A stretch of DNA of 64,000 nt. It comes from Rhizobium sp. 18055 (GTDB lineage: Bacteria; Pseudomonadota; Alphaproteobacteria; Rhizobiales; Rhizobiaceae). Positions 55,372 to 63,251 of this stretch are shown in pieces. How positions within the stretch are numbered: position 1 is the first letter of the stretch; each line of letters begins with the position of its first letter. The stretch spans positions 124,001 through 188,000 of the forward strand of contig NZ_CACSKD010000004.1 of NCBI RefSeq assembly GCF_902706285.1, written 5' to 3'. Under the pieces are notes generated by a model, which did not search any database, had not been told where the DNA came from, and saw nothing but the letters and a program-made list of their open reading frames with translations. The position numbers were made by a program, and so were the translations under genes.

Positions 55372-56499
55372 GTGATCAATACGTTCGGTGAGGACGCTTA
55401 TCTAGCGCTTGTGCAGTCCATCTACGAAACCGTTCTCAGTCCCAATGCATGGGAGACGGTCATCGCGGAAACGATCAGCATCACACAGTCTTCGGCCGCC
55501 GCGATCGTTGGCTTCAGGGGTCCCGAGGACCGGAGCGTCAGCGGCTTCGCAAAGGGCATATCCAAGGCGTTGCTCTGCATCGCCCAGGTCGTCAGCGCAC
55601 TTTGCACATGCACGCTGAACGCTGGGCAGGGCGCGGTGGTCAGCCTCGACTTCAGGACGCGGCCCGGGCCGAACCGGGATGCGCCGCTTCACGAGTGCTT
55701 CGGGAGCGAGGGTACGCTTCTCGTGCTCGTCGTCGTGAAGGAAGGCGGCAGGCAGGTCTCGTTGCTTGCTCATTTCAATCATGCGAACAGGCGCGAGATC
55801 GAACGTGCGACGGAAGCCCTGATGAAGCTCCTGCCGCATTTCCAAACGGTCTTCGCGATCCAGAAGGCGACGCTGCTGGAGCGCGAGAGATCAACGGTCA
55901 TGGAGAGCGCCTTCTTCAGTTCTCCTGTGCCTTCCGCCATCATTACTGCCGACTATCAGGTGCGGCTGGCAAACAGCGGCTTCGAGAGATTTGCCGAAGC
56001 TTCCCACCAACTCATAGAGTATCATGACTCTCTGGTGGATATCGTCGATCCCGAACTTCTCGACGTGGTGACGCGTCTGATTGGCCTATCCATCCTCCAC
56101 CGTCGCGCCCGACAGATCGCCTGTGCGCAGGATAGCTCCAAGAGCGTCAAATGGCTGGTGAGTGTGGACGCGCTGACGGGACGTAGCGCTTTCGGTGCCC
56201 AGTTCAAAAGCGTATTCGCGAGCAGTGAGCCGGTCTTCATGCTGACCATACGCGAACTCGGTAGAAACACGTTGCTGCAACCCGAGATCATCAAGTCGAT
56301 CTTCAAGCTGACGGCGACCGAGGCCAATCTGGCCCATAGCCTGCTGAACGGCGAGACGGCGTCGGAAATCGCACGACAGCGTGGTGTCTCCAAGAACACC
56401 ATCCACAACCAACTGGCCTCAGCCATGGCGCGTGTCGGGGTTAACAGGCAGACGCAGTTCATGCATTGCCTGGCAGAGCTGTCCTCCTTCACGTTTTGA
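55372..56499 (+). CDS. LuxR-type transcriptional regulator without receiver
   Basis: A 375-aa protein with an unassigned N-terminal sensory part, a PAS-like middle (about residues 175-280: SSPVPSAIITADYQVRLANSGFERF) and a C-terminal GerE/LuxR helix-turn-helix (LTATEANLAHSLLNGETASEIARQRGVSKNTIHNQL). GTG 55372 is chosen because GGGGAGGG ends six bases upstream. The gene converges on the curli-like cluster. Curli genes in enterobacteria are switched by the LuxR-type CsgD, but this protein has a different architecture, so a link is speculative. Confidence 0.88.
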   Translation: MINTFGEDAYLALVQSIYETVLSPNAWETVIAETISITQSSAAAIVGFRGPEDRSVSGFAKGISKALLCIAQVVSALCTCTLNAGQGAVVSLDFRTRPGPNRDAPLHECFGSEGTLLVLVVVKEGGRQVSLLAHFNHANRREIERATEALMKLLPHFQTVFAIQKATLLERERSTVMESAFFSSPVPSAIITADYQVRLANSGFERFAEASHQLIEYHDSLVDIVDPELLDVVTRLIGLSILHRRARQIACAQDSSKSVKWLVSVDALTGRSAFGAQFKSVFASSEPVFMLTIRELGRNTLLQPEIIKSIFKLTATEANLAHSLLNGETASEIARQRGVSKNTIHNQLASAMARVGVNRQTQFMHCLAELSSFTF

Positions 56500-56513
56500 G
56501 GAGAGGCTGGCAA

Positions 56514-57806
56514 TCAGAAGCGCCAGGTGACGCTGACGGAAGCACCATAGCTGATGGCATGGCTCATGGTGATCGAAGGAGCGTCGCCGATAGCCGTGCC
56601 GGAATAGCTGATTGTCGGCACCTTGCTGATGAAATCGACGCCGGCGTTGAAGCCGAGGACGACATTCTCCTTTGCCTTGTATTGAACGCCGGCATTCAGT
56701 CCGGCAAGCAGGCTGATATCGTTGCGGCTTTGATCGGGCGTTTCAAACGTCGCGATCGTCACATTCGGCAGATTTGCAGAATACCGGCTTTGGTAGCGCG
56801 AGTGCACATAGGCACCGCCGAGCTTTGCATCCAGCGAAACGCTGAGATCGGTCCCGACCCATTTCGTCACCGTCAGCGCGCCCAGCGCGCCGATGTAGCG
56901 GGCATTCAGTTCGTCGCTCTGCCCGATACCGACGGCCGGCAAGTTGGCGCCAGCAACGCTTTCGCCAATATCGATCGCCTGGGTGAAATCGACGTCGCGG
57001 TCGATCGAACGATAGGTCGGCCCGAGCTTGGGCGTTATGGACCAGCCATCATTGAGGTCAATCGGTGCACCGAGAAGCAACGTCTGGTCAATGACGATGG
57101 TGCTTTCCGATCGCGTGCTGACGAGACTGCTGTTGCCCAGATCGCCCAGACCCCTGAGCGTGAAGCCGGTATCATCGGCATAAGCGGCATAAGAGGCGGC
57201 GGTCTGGGCGTCGCCATTGGTGACGAGGGCGGAAAATACGGCGCCGCTGGTGCTGCTGCCGGAGGCGAATTGGCTGATGCGACCGCCGGCGGGTGACGAT
57301 GCGCTTGAGATGATACTTGCCGTGCCGCCGGCGCTGTCGTTGACTGTCACATCTGCGGCAGCCGCAGCCGGCAAGACGCCGGTGGATGATGCAGTCTGTG
57401 CGGTAATGCTGCCATTTGCCGAGCTGCCGTACCGCATATCGAATACGCTACTTCCGGCAAGGCTGCTCCGGTTGCTGGAACTGGAGGAAAGGTCGGCGAT
57501 GCTGCCGCTCCATTCGAGAATAAGCGGTTGCGAGCCGATGGCTCCGATCGGCATATCCAGCCGGAAGCCGAGATTAAGCCCGTCGTCAGTCAGCCGGCTT
57601 CCTTCGCCACCGTACAGCGGATCGTTTCGCTGTGAGTTCCAACTCGGCAGGTTCAACCAATTTATCCCGGTCGTGATGTCAAACGAAGGATCGGTCTGTG
57701 CAGGGCCGCTGTCACCAGCCACGGCATTTTGGGCGACGCAACATGCAAGGGCTGTGAGGAGAGCAGCGACCGGTTTGAACTGCCGAATGGCGATACAGGT
57801 TCTCAT
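56514..57806 (-). CDS. Outer-membrane beta-barrel protein, unassigned
   Basis: A 430-aa exported protein with a signal peptide ending at AVAG (about residue 31). The middle (about 105-210) is rich in Ser, Ala, Gly and Thr. The C-terminal half has repeated amphipathic strands and ends in VSVTWRF, the aromatic C-terminus typical of outer-membrane barrels. No family is recognised. It lies 124 bp downstream of the CsgH-like gene on the same strand, so it could be the secretion, anchoring or surface partner of the curlin. It does not look like CsgG, CsgE or CsgF. Confidence 0.7.
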   Translation of the reverse strand: MRTCIAIRQFKPVAALLTALACCVAQNAVAGDSGPAQTDPSFDITTGINWLNLPSWNSQRNDPLYGGEGSRLTDDGLNLGFRLDMPIGAIGSQPLILEWSGSIADLSSSSSNRSSLAGSSVFDMRYGSSANGSITAQTASSTGVLPAAAAADVTVNDSAGGTASIISSASSPAGGRISQFASGSSTSGAVFSALVTNGDAQTAASYAAYADDTGFTLRGLGDLGNSSLVSTRSESTIVIDQTLLLGAPIDLNDGWSITPKLGPTYRSIDRDVDFTQAIDIGESVAGANLPAVGIGQSDELNARYIGALGALTVTKWVGTDLSVSLDAKLGGAYVHSRYQSRYSANLPNVTIATFETPDQSRNDISLLAGLNAGVQYKAKENVVLGFNAGVDFISKVPTISYSGTAIGDAPSITMSHAISYGASVSVTWRF

Positions 57807-57930
57807 GCCTCTCCATCATCCCAACATGCCGGGCAATGCGCGATCGACTCACTAGGGCGATTGTTACGTCATATTAGAATATAATCAATTAACCGCATGT
57901 ATCAGGATTTCACGCAAGGAGAGCGCCCAT

Positions 57931-58239
57931 TCATTCCGATGGCTGCGAGACGACACACAGCGTCTCGCCATTGGGTCCATAGACGATCAGGCGCGCGCTC
58001 CACCCGTCAGGGGATGCGGAGACCATCGACCGGGAGAGCGCAAGTCGCCCGGCCCCGCTCTTCTCGAAGTCGCCACCCTGCGTGCTGCTGGACATGCTGC
58101 CTCCGGAATTCGAGACAATTTCGAACTGATAGGTTCCCTGGGCGCCACCGTCACCCTCGATCGATGGGACGAGCGCCAACATGCCTCCGCTTTCGTGATG
58201 CTCGATGATGCAGTGAACGGGGGGTAAGGCGGTGATCAT
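57931..58239 (-). CDS. csgH: CsgH-like curli chaperone
   Basis: A 102-aa protein resembling CsgH, a small immunoglobulin-like protein known from alphaproteobacteria that binds curlin and blocks premature amyloid growth. Matching features are the beta-rich pattern, the GTYQFEIVSNSGGSMSSSTQGGDFE core and a C-terminal LCVV strand. No clear signal peptide is visible with ATG 58239, which has GAGGAA upstream. It lies 58 bp after the curlin gene. The assignment is from remembered family features and from context. Confidence 0.72.
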   Translation of the reverse strand: MITALPPVHCIIEHHESGGMLALVPSIEGDGGAQGTYQFEIVSNSGGSMSSSTQGGDFEKSGAGRLALSRSMVSASPDGWSARLIVYGPNGETLCVVSQPSE

Positions 58240-58297
58240 CGGATTTTCCTCGTGGAAAAGGCCAGCGTTGCCAATGCTGGCCATTGGTCGCGGCCCG

Positions 58298-58660
58298 CTA
58301 GTGCTGGATCGTAACCGAGTTGTTGCCGACGCCGCTCTGGTAGGTCTGCGCATCATTGCCATGACCGAACTGCAGCGTGCCGGAGACATTGCCTTTGCCC
58401 TGCTGGACGGTCAACGACTGGTTGCCGAAGCCGAACTGAGCCGTACCCGCTTCGTTGAGACGGCCGCTCTGTATGGTCGTCGAGCTGTTCCAACCACCGA
58501 CCTGGCCTGTCCCGCTGAAGTTGTGCTTGCCGGATTGATAGGTACCAGCACTGTTTCCCCAACCGTGTTGGTCGGTAATGGACTGGTTGCTTCCCGCATA
58601 AGCTGCGGAAACAGATGAAATCACCATTGCTGCTGCAAATACTACGCCCTTGATTGTCAT
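58298..58660 (-). CDS. Curlin (CsgA-like amyloid subunit)
   Basis: A 120-aa secreted protein. After a signal peptide ending at AYAG (about residue 22), it consists of eight tandem 11-residue units of the form QxGxxNxxxxx, for example QSGRLNEAGTA, QFGFGNQSLTV and QFGHGNDAQTY. Gln, Gly and Asn at fixed positions are the hallmark of curlin repeats, which stack as a beta-solenoid amyloid on the cell surface. AGGAGGAAG supports ATG 58660. No csgG, csgE or csgF gene is within the window. Confidence 0.9.
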   Translation of the reverse strand: MTIKGVVFAAAMVISSVSAAYAGSNQSITDQHGWGNSAGTYQSGKHNFSGTGQVGGWNSSTTIQSGRLNEAGTAQFGFGNQSLTVQQGKGNVSGTLQFGHGNDAQTYQSGVGNNSVTIQH

Positions 58661-58995
58661 AGTCTTCCTCCTATCCTCCCCGCCGGAATTGACGGTTCGG
58701 CAAGACTAGCGCACTGCGAGCAGTACGCCTCTGCCAAAGCCTGGCTAAGGCAAGAGTGGAGTTCCCCACGGGGACCGCCGAAAGCAGGACGTGTCTGGTG
58801 CCATTGGACGAACGTCATTGCCGTTCGCGCTCTCACAATGGCGAAACGTACCAAAAGGCTGGTCACCTTCGCCATCGACCATCGGCAGACTACTCAACTT
58901 AAAGAATGTATGCGCGACGGGCTGATCGGTTGACAGCGTCACGTGTTCCGCGTTGGCATGGCGCGGTTAGGGCAGGTGCGCGCTGAAGTTATGGA
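58661..58995. other. Intergenic region upstream of curlin
   Basis: A 335-bp gap with no supported gene; it should hold the curlin promoter and any regulator sites. Short open frames here lack ribosome binding sites and family character. Confidence 0.4.
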
Positions 58996-59202
58996 TTACT
59001 CTACTGCGATGGCGCCACGCAGCTGCCAGGAGGCAAAATCGGGCGCCTTGCTCTCCATCAAATTCAGTTGTCGCATGCCGGCCATGGAGGAGACGAACAG
59101 CACTGCGCATGCACCGGCAATCAGAGTGCTTCGCGCAGCTGTCAGAAATTTCGATACCACGACTTCCCCATGTTGCGGGCTTTGATTGCCGCCGGGCTTC
59201 AT
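58996..59202 (-). CDS. Small single-helix membrane protein
   Basis: A 68-aa frame with one hydrophobic segment at about residues 24-44 (TLIAGACAVLFVSSMAG) and a short tail. The start is uncertain: ATG 59202 has a weak site, and GTG 59160 has GGGGAAG very close. It lies between the amino acid importer and curlin genes on the same strand. No family is recognised and it could be non-coding. Confidence 0.35.
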   Translation of the reverse strand: MKPGGNQSPQHGEVVVSKFLTAARSTLIAGACAVLFVSSMAGMRQLNLMESKAPDFASWQLRGAIAVE

Positions 59203-59264
59203 CGTAGCGTCAGACGTATAAGGATTGGTTCACGTCGTGCCCGACGCGGTCGCCCCGTAATCTC

Positions 59265-60056
59265 CTACAGCAGCATCGAAGCGCCACGATCGAGATATGT
59301 GTCGAGAAACTGCTCCAGCCGCGGATTGCGCGGCTTCCTGAAGACATCCTGAGGCGGGCCCGAGAAAATCAGCTTGCCGTGATCGAGGAAGTTGATCTGC
59401 TGGCCGACGGTGGCGGCAAAGCCAATCTCGTGGGAGACGACCACCATCGTCATGCCTTCGGCGGCGAGGTCACGCATGACGTTCAGAACCTCGCCGGTCA
59501 GTTCCGGGTCGAGCGACGAGGTGGGTTCGTCGAAAAGCATGATCTTCGGTTTCAACGCGAGCGCCCGGGCAATCGCCACGCGCTGCTGCTGCCCGCCGGA
59601 AAGCTGCGACGGATAATGCCCGGCCCGGCTTTCCAGCCCGACCTTGACGAGCTGCGCCATCGCCTGCTCTTCGGCCTGCTTGCGGCTCATCTTCTGCACC
59701 ATTTTCAGGGCTTCGCTGACATTACCGAGCGCCGTCATATGCGGCCAGAGATTGAACTGCTGAAAGACCATGCCGATCTGCGCACGGATCGCCCGATTGG
59801 CCGATGCCGATATGCGCTCGCGGACCCCTTGCGCATTCTCGGTGAAGCCGAGAACTTCGCCATTGACGGTGATCGTGCCCGATGTGGCTTCCTCGAGAAA
59901 GGCCATGCAGCGCAGCAGCGTGCTCTTGCCCGAGCCCGATGGTCCGATCAGGCACGAGACCTGGCCCTGCGGGATCTCCAGGTCGATGCCGTGAAGAACG
60001 GTGGTGTCGCCGAATTTCTTGACGAGATTTTTGACTGCGATCGCGGGAAGGCTCAT
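59265..60056 (-). CDS. Polar amino acid ABC transporter ATP-binding protein
   Basis: A 263-aa ATPase of the GlnQ/HisP type. Walker A is GPSGSGKST, the signature LSGGQQQRVAIARAL and Walker B IMLFDEPTSSLDPEL. ATG 60056 is coupled to the preceding permease stop by a 4-bp overlap; the longer in-frame extension overlaps that permease and is rejected. It is last of four genes forming an amino acid importer. Confidence 0.92.
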   Translation of the reverse strand: MSLPAIAVKNLVKKFGDTTVLHGIDLEIPQGQVSCLIGPSGSGKSTLLRCMAFLEEATSGTITVNGEVLGFTENAQGVRERISASANRAIRAQIGMVFQQFNLWPHMTALGNVSEALKMVQKMSRKQAEEQAMAQLVKVGLESRAGHYPSQLSGGQQQRVAIARALALKPKIMLFDEPTSSLDPELTGEVLNVMRDLAAEGMTMVVVSHEIGFAATVGQQINFLDHGKLIFSGPPQDVFRKPRNPRLEQFLDTYLDRGASMLL

Positions 60057-60721
60057 GCGCTGAAAAACCTGAATCGTGTGAGTTTCGTTTCGACGAGATG
60101 GCCAAGCCGGCCGGTGATCTCGACAAGGACCCAATAAAACAGCGCCAGCACCGATAGCGCTTCAACGAAGGCGTATTGCTGTGCGCCGATAGCGCTCAGT
60201 GTTGCCGTCAGTTCGGGCACCGTGATGATCGATAGAACCGCCGTTTCCTTCATCAGCAGAACCGCCATGTTGAGCGATGGCGGCAGCACCAGCATCGTCA
60301 TTTCGGGCAGCAGGATGCGCCGGATGATCTGGCCCTGCGTCATGCCCACGCATTCGCCGGCCTCGATATGGCCTTTGGGCACAGCCAGAAAGCCGGAGCG
60401 AAAGATCTCGCTATAGTAAGCTGCACCGTAGATCGAGATACCGATCAGGCCCGCGGGTATCGGATCGAGCGACAGGCCGATGAACGGGCCGCCGTAATAG
60501 ACAAGAAAGATCTGGATCAGAAAAGGCGTGCCGCGCAGGATGGCGACGGCAAAACCGAGCACATAGTCGAGCAGCATGCCGCCGAAGCGTCTGCCGACGG
60601 CGACAAGGAAGCCGATGACGACGGCTGCGAGCGTGCCGAAGATCCAGGTCAGCAGCGTGACACCGGCACCGCTGAGGATGGCCGACATCTGGTCGAGAAT
60701 GACGTTGATGTCGAATGTCAT
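60053..60721 (-). CDS. Amino acid ABC transporter permease
   Basis: A 222-aa HisM/GlnP-type permease with about five membrane helices. The family loop reads SGFLAVPKGHIEAGECVGMTQGQIIRRILLPEM. It is coupled by 4-bp overlaps to both neighbours and forms a heterodimer with the upstream permease. Confidence 0.92.
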   Translation of the reverse strand: MTFDINVILDQMSAILSGAGVTLLTWIFGTLAAVVIGFLVAVGRRFGGMLLDYVLGFAVAILRGTPFLIQIFLVYYGGPFIGLSLDPIPAGLIGISIYGAAYYSEIFRSGFLAVPKGHIEAGECVGMTQGQIIRRILLPEMTMLVLPPSLNMAVLLMKETAVLSIITVPELTATLSAIGAQQYAFVEALSVLALFYWVLVEITGRLGHLVETKLTRFRFFSA

Positions 60722-61359
60722 CGCGGAACTCCCGGAAGGGAGCGCTCGATCAGGCCGCCCGCAAGCGCCACGATCCAGTTGATCACCAGATAGATAAGAC
60801 CGGCAGCTGCAAAGATCTGCAGCGGCAGGAAGGTGCTGCCGGCGAGATCCTGGGCCATGCGCGTCAATTCGATGATGCCGACGACGGAGATCAGCGATGA
60901 CGACTTGAGAATGAGGATGGCTTCGTTGACCAGCGCCGGGAAGGTCAGCCTGAGCGCGATCGGCGCCTTGATGCGCCGGAAGATCTGGCCCGGTGTCATG
61001 CCGACCATCTCGGCCGATTCAATCAGACCGAGCGGTACGCTGGCAAAGCCGCCGCGAAGGTTTTCGGCCTGATAGGCAGCGGTGCAAAGCGAGAGACCGG
61101 CAATTGCCGCCACGATGCTCGGCACGTTCAAGCCGATGGCTGGCAGCATGTTGTAGATCAGCAGCAGTTGGACGAGCAGGGGTACGCCGCGAAAGAAGCT
61201 GATGAAAATCTGGGCAGGGAGAACAAAAACTGTCTTCTTCGACAGCAGCATGCCCGAGAGCGTGATGGCAATCGCGAAGCCGATCAGGATCGATATGACG
61301 CTGATCGTCACCGTGTAGATCGATGCCTGCAGAAGCAATTCGAAGAGTTTTAGGGACAT
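60718..61359 (-). CDS. Amino acid ABC transporter permease
   Basis: A 213-aa HisQ/GlnP-type permease with the loop GGFASVPLGLIESAEMVGMTPGQIFRRIKAPIALR. It follows the binding protein gene after an 85-bp gap that contains a stem-loop. With the second permease it makes the membrane channel of the importer. Confidence 0.92.
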   Translation of the reverse strand: MSLKLFELLLQASIYTVTISVISILIGFAIAITLSGMLLSKKTVFVLPAQIFISFFRGVPLLVQLLLIYNMLPAIGLNVPSIVAAIAGLSLCTAAYQAENLRGGFASVPLGLIESAEMVGMTPGQIFRRIKAPIALRLTFPALVNEAILILKSSSLISVVGIIELTRMAQDLAGSTFLPLQIFAAAGLIYLVINWIVALAGGLIERSLPGVPR

Positions 61360-61396
61360 GTGTGGCTGTTGCCCGTCTGGCGCTCACAAAACCTGA

Positions 61397-61423
61397 TTGC
61401 GCCCCAGCATTGCTGGAGCGCAA
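61397..61423. repeat. Intra-operon stem-loop between binding protein and permease genes
   Basis: TTGCGC-C-CCAGC (61397-61408) pairs with GCTGG-A-GCGCAA (61412-61423) across a 3-nt loop with one internal mismatch. It follows the minus-strand binding protein gene. A similar hairpin follows the sugar binding protein gene at 43241. Likely function: mRNA stabilisation or partial termination to favour binding protein production. Confidence 0.6.
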
Positions 61424-61444
61424 CCGATCACTAATGTCTGAAAA

Positions 61445-62281
61445 TCAGAATGCCGGGTCTTTGACAGCGTCAGGGGTTTCGAACGATGCGCCGAACCACT
61501 TCTTCTGCAGCTCGGCCATGCGGCCGTCAGCCTTGATCTTCAGCAGGGCGCCATCGATCGCGTCCATCAGCGGTGCATGATCGGCATCCTTGAGGCCGAT
61601 GAAGCCGAAGTAGGACTTCTTGCCGAAAGGCGGCAGGACGACTTCGAACGTGCCTTCACGCTGCTTGGCGACGAAAGCGATGTTCGGCAGCGAATTGGCA
61701 ACGCCAGCGATACGGCCGGCAGCGAGGTCGGCGTAGGATTCGGTGAAGGCTGGGTATTCGCGAATATCGACCTTGGTCGGCAGCGTGTCGGAGAATTCCT
61801 TCAACTGATCGAGCTGCGATGTTGCCTTGCCGACGCCAATCTTCTTGCCGGCCATGTCTTCAGGCTTGCTGATCGTCGCGTCGCCAGCCTTTTTCAGGAT
61901 CGCGATGGTTGCTTCCGCGATCGGCGGGGTGAAACGATAGCGCTCCATGCGCTTCTTGGTGATCGTTGCAGGGCCGGCAACGACGTCGAACTTGCCAGCT
62001 TCCAGGGCCGGGAACACGCCATCCCAAGGGAGCGCGACCCACTCGATCTTGACGCCGAGCTCCTTGCCGATTTCGGCGAAGAGATCGACGTTCAGGCCGG
62101 CATGCTCGCCAGCATCGATGAAATCGAACGGCGCAAAGGCGGTTTCCGTACCGACCTTGAGCGTGCCGGCGGCCTTGACTGCGGCAAGCGTATCGGCGGC
62201 ATGGGCCGACAGCGTCGCGCCGAGCAGGAACGCTGCGCCGACCAGGCCCTTAAGCAATGAGTTTGCGATCATGATCTTCAT
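61445..62281 (-). CDS. Amino acid ABC transporter substrate-binding protein
   Basis: A 278-aa periplasmic binding protein (SBP_bac_3) with a signal peptide ending at SAHA (about residue 28). The mature part begins DTLAAVKAAGTLKVGTETAFAPFDF, typical of polar amino acid binders, with PGPA replaced by AGPATITKKRMERYRFTPP. ATG 62281 or 62272 may be used. It is first in the importer operon and divergent from the GntR regulator. The ligand may be histidine or a related amino acid if the regulator is truly HutC-like. Confidence 0.9.
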   Translation of the reverse strand: MKIMIANSLLKGLVGAAFLLGATLSAHAADTLAAVKAAGTLKVGTETAFAPFDFIDAGEHAGLNVDLFAEIGKELGVKIEWVALPWDGVFPALEAGKFDVVAGPATITKKRMERYRFTPPIAEATIAILKKAGDATISKPEDMAGKKIGVGKATSQLDQLKEFSDTLPTKVDIREYPAFTESYADLAAGRIAGVANSLPNIAFVAKQREGTFEVVLPPFGKKSYFGFIGLKDADHAPLMDAIDGALLKIKADGRMAELQKKWFGASFETPDAVKDPAF

Positions 62282-62366
62282 CTCTCCAGTTTTCACTCCC
62301 CAGCGGAGGAGTTCGAGTTCCCGACTTTTTAAGTCCATTAAGCGAATTTCTCTGATCCGCTTTTGA

Positions 62367-62384
62367 CTATACAAATAGATATAG
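62367..62384. promoter_or_regulatory. CTATA-N8-TATAG inverted repeat, candidate operator
   Basis: This repeat lies in the 208-bp gap between the divergent amino acid importer and HutC-type regulator genes. AT-rich palindromes with TATA ends resemble GntR/HutC-family operators. Assignment rests on position and symmetry only. Confidence 0.4.
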
Positions 62385-62489
62385 GCTGGCCTAGTGTGTC
62401 AACGTCAAAGTCTATGAACGCAAATTTTGTGCCGGACGAGCGGATTGGGGCAGGGGACCATGACGGGATCGGTGCCGGAGGATTTAAGT

Positions 62490-63239
62490 ATGTCGCTGGC
62501 AAGAGGTGGCGCCTTGGGGCCGATTCATCAAAGAATTTTCAACGACATAGAGGCCAGGATCATCAGCGGTGACTGGCGACCTGGCGACCGGATACCCAAT
62601 GAGCACGATCTGGTGGAGCAGTATCAATGCTCGCGCATGACCGTCAGCAAGGCGCTGTCCATCCTGGTCGAGCGCGGGCTGATCGTGCGCAAGCGCAGGG
62701 CAGGTTCCTTCGTTGCATCGCCGCAGATCGACCGTACAGTGATGGATATCCAGGACATCAGCACCGAAGCGGCGCTTGCTGGCTACGAGCACCGTTACGA
62801 GATACTGGCACGCAGCATCGACACGCTCGGATCAGCCGAAGCCGGGCAATTGCGAGCGCCTGCCGGTGCCGAGGTGCTGAGAATCCAGTGCCTGCACATT
62901 GTCGATGGAAAGCCGATCGCGATCGAGCGGCGGCTGATCCTGCTCGAGACCGTACCGCTTGCCAGGCATGAGACGTTTTCAGCGATCCCGCCGTCGAAAT
63001 GGCTGCTGTCGCAGGTGCCTTGGTCGAAGGCGCGGCACGTTATCCGGGCAGTGTCGGCCGATGCATCGACGGCACGGATGCTGCAGATCGAGCGCGGCGA
63101 GCCCTGCCTCAGCCTCATTCGCCAGACATGGCAGAACGAGCGGATGGTAACCCATGTGGAGATCACCCATCCCGGAGACCGGTTCCAGTTTGCAAGCACC
63201 TTCCAGCCGGCTGAAAAGCGGGCACGCCGCCAACCCTGA
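62490..63239 (+). CDS. GntR family regulator, HutC subfamily
   Basis: A 249-aa repressor. The N-terminal winged helix (PIHQRIFNDIEARIISGDWRPGDRIPNEHDLVEQYQCSRMTVSKALSILVERGLIVRKRRAGSFV) is close to histidine-utilisation repressors, and the UTRA ligand domain fills the rest. ATG 62490 has GGAGG eight bases upstream; ATG 62460 is the alternative. It is divergent from the amino acid importer and is its probable regulator. The effector may be urocanate or another small acid, but no hut catabolic gene is visible here. Confidence 0.9.
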   Translation: MSLARGGALGPIHQRIFNDIEARIISGDWRPGDRIPNEHDLVEQYQCSRMTVSKALSILVERGLIVRKRRAGSFVASPQIDRTVMDIQDISTEAALAGYEHRYEILARSIDTLGSAEAGQLRAPAGAEVLRIQCLHIVDGKPIAIERRLILLETVPLARHETFSAIPPSKWLLSQVPWSKARHVIRAVSADASTARMLQIERGEPCLSLIRQTWQNERMVTHVEITHPGDRFQFASTFQPAEKRARRQP

Positions 63240-63251
63240 CGAGGCCCGACC

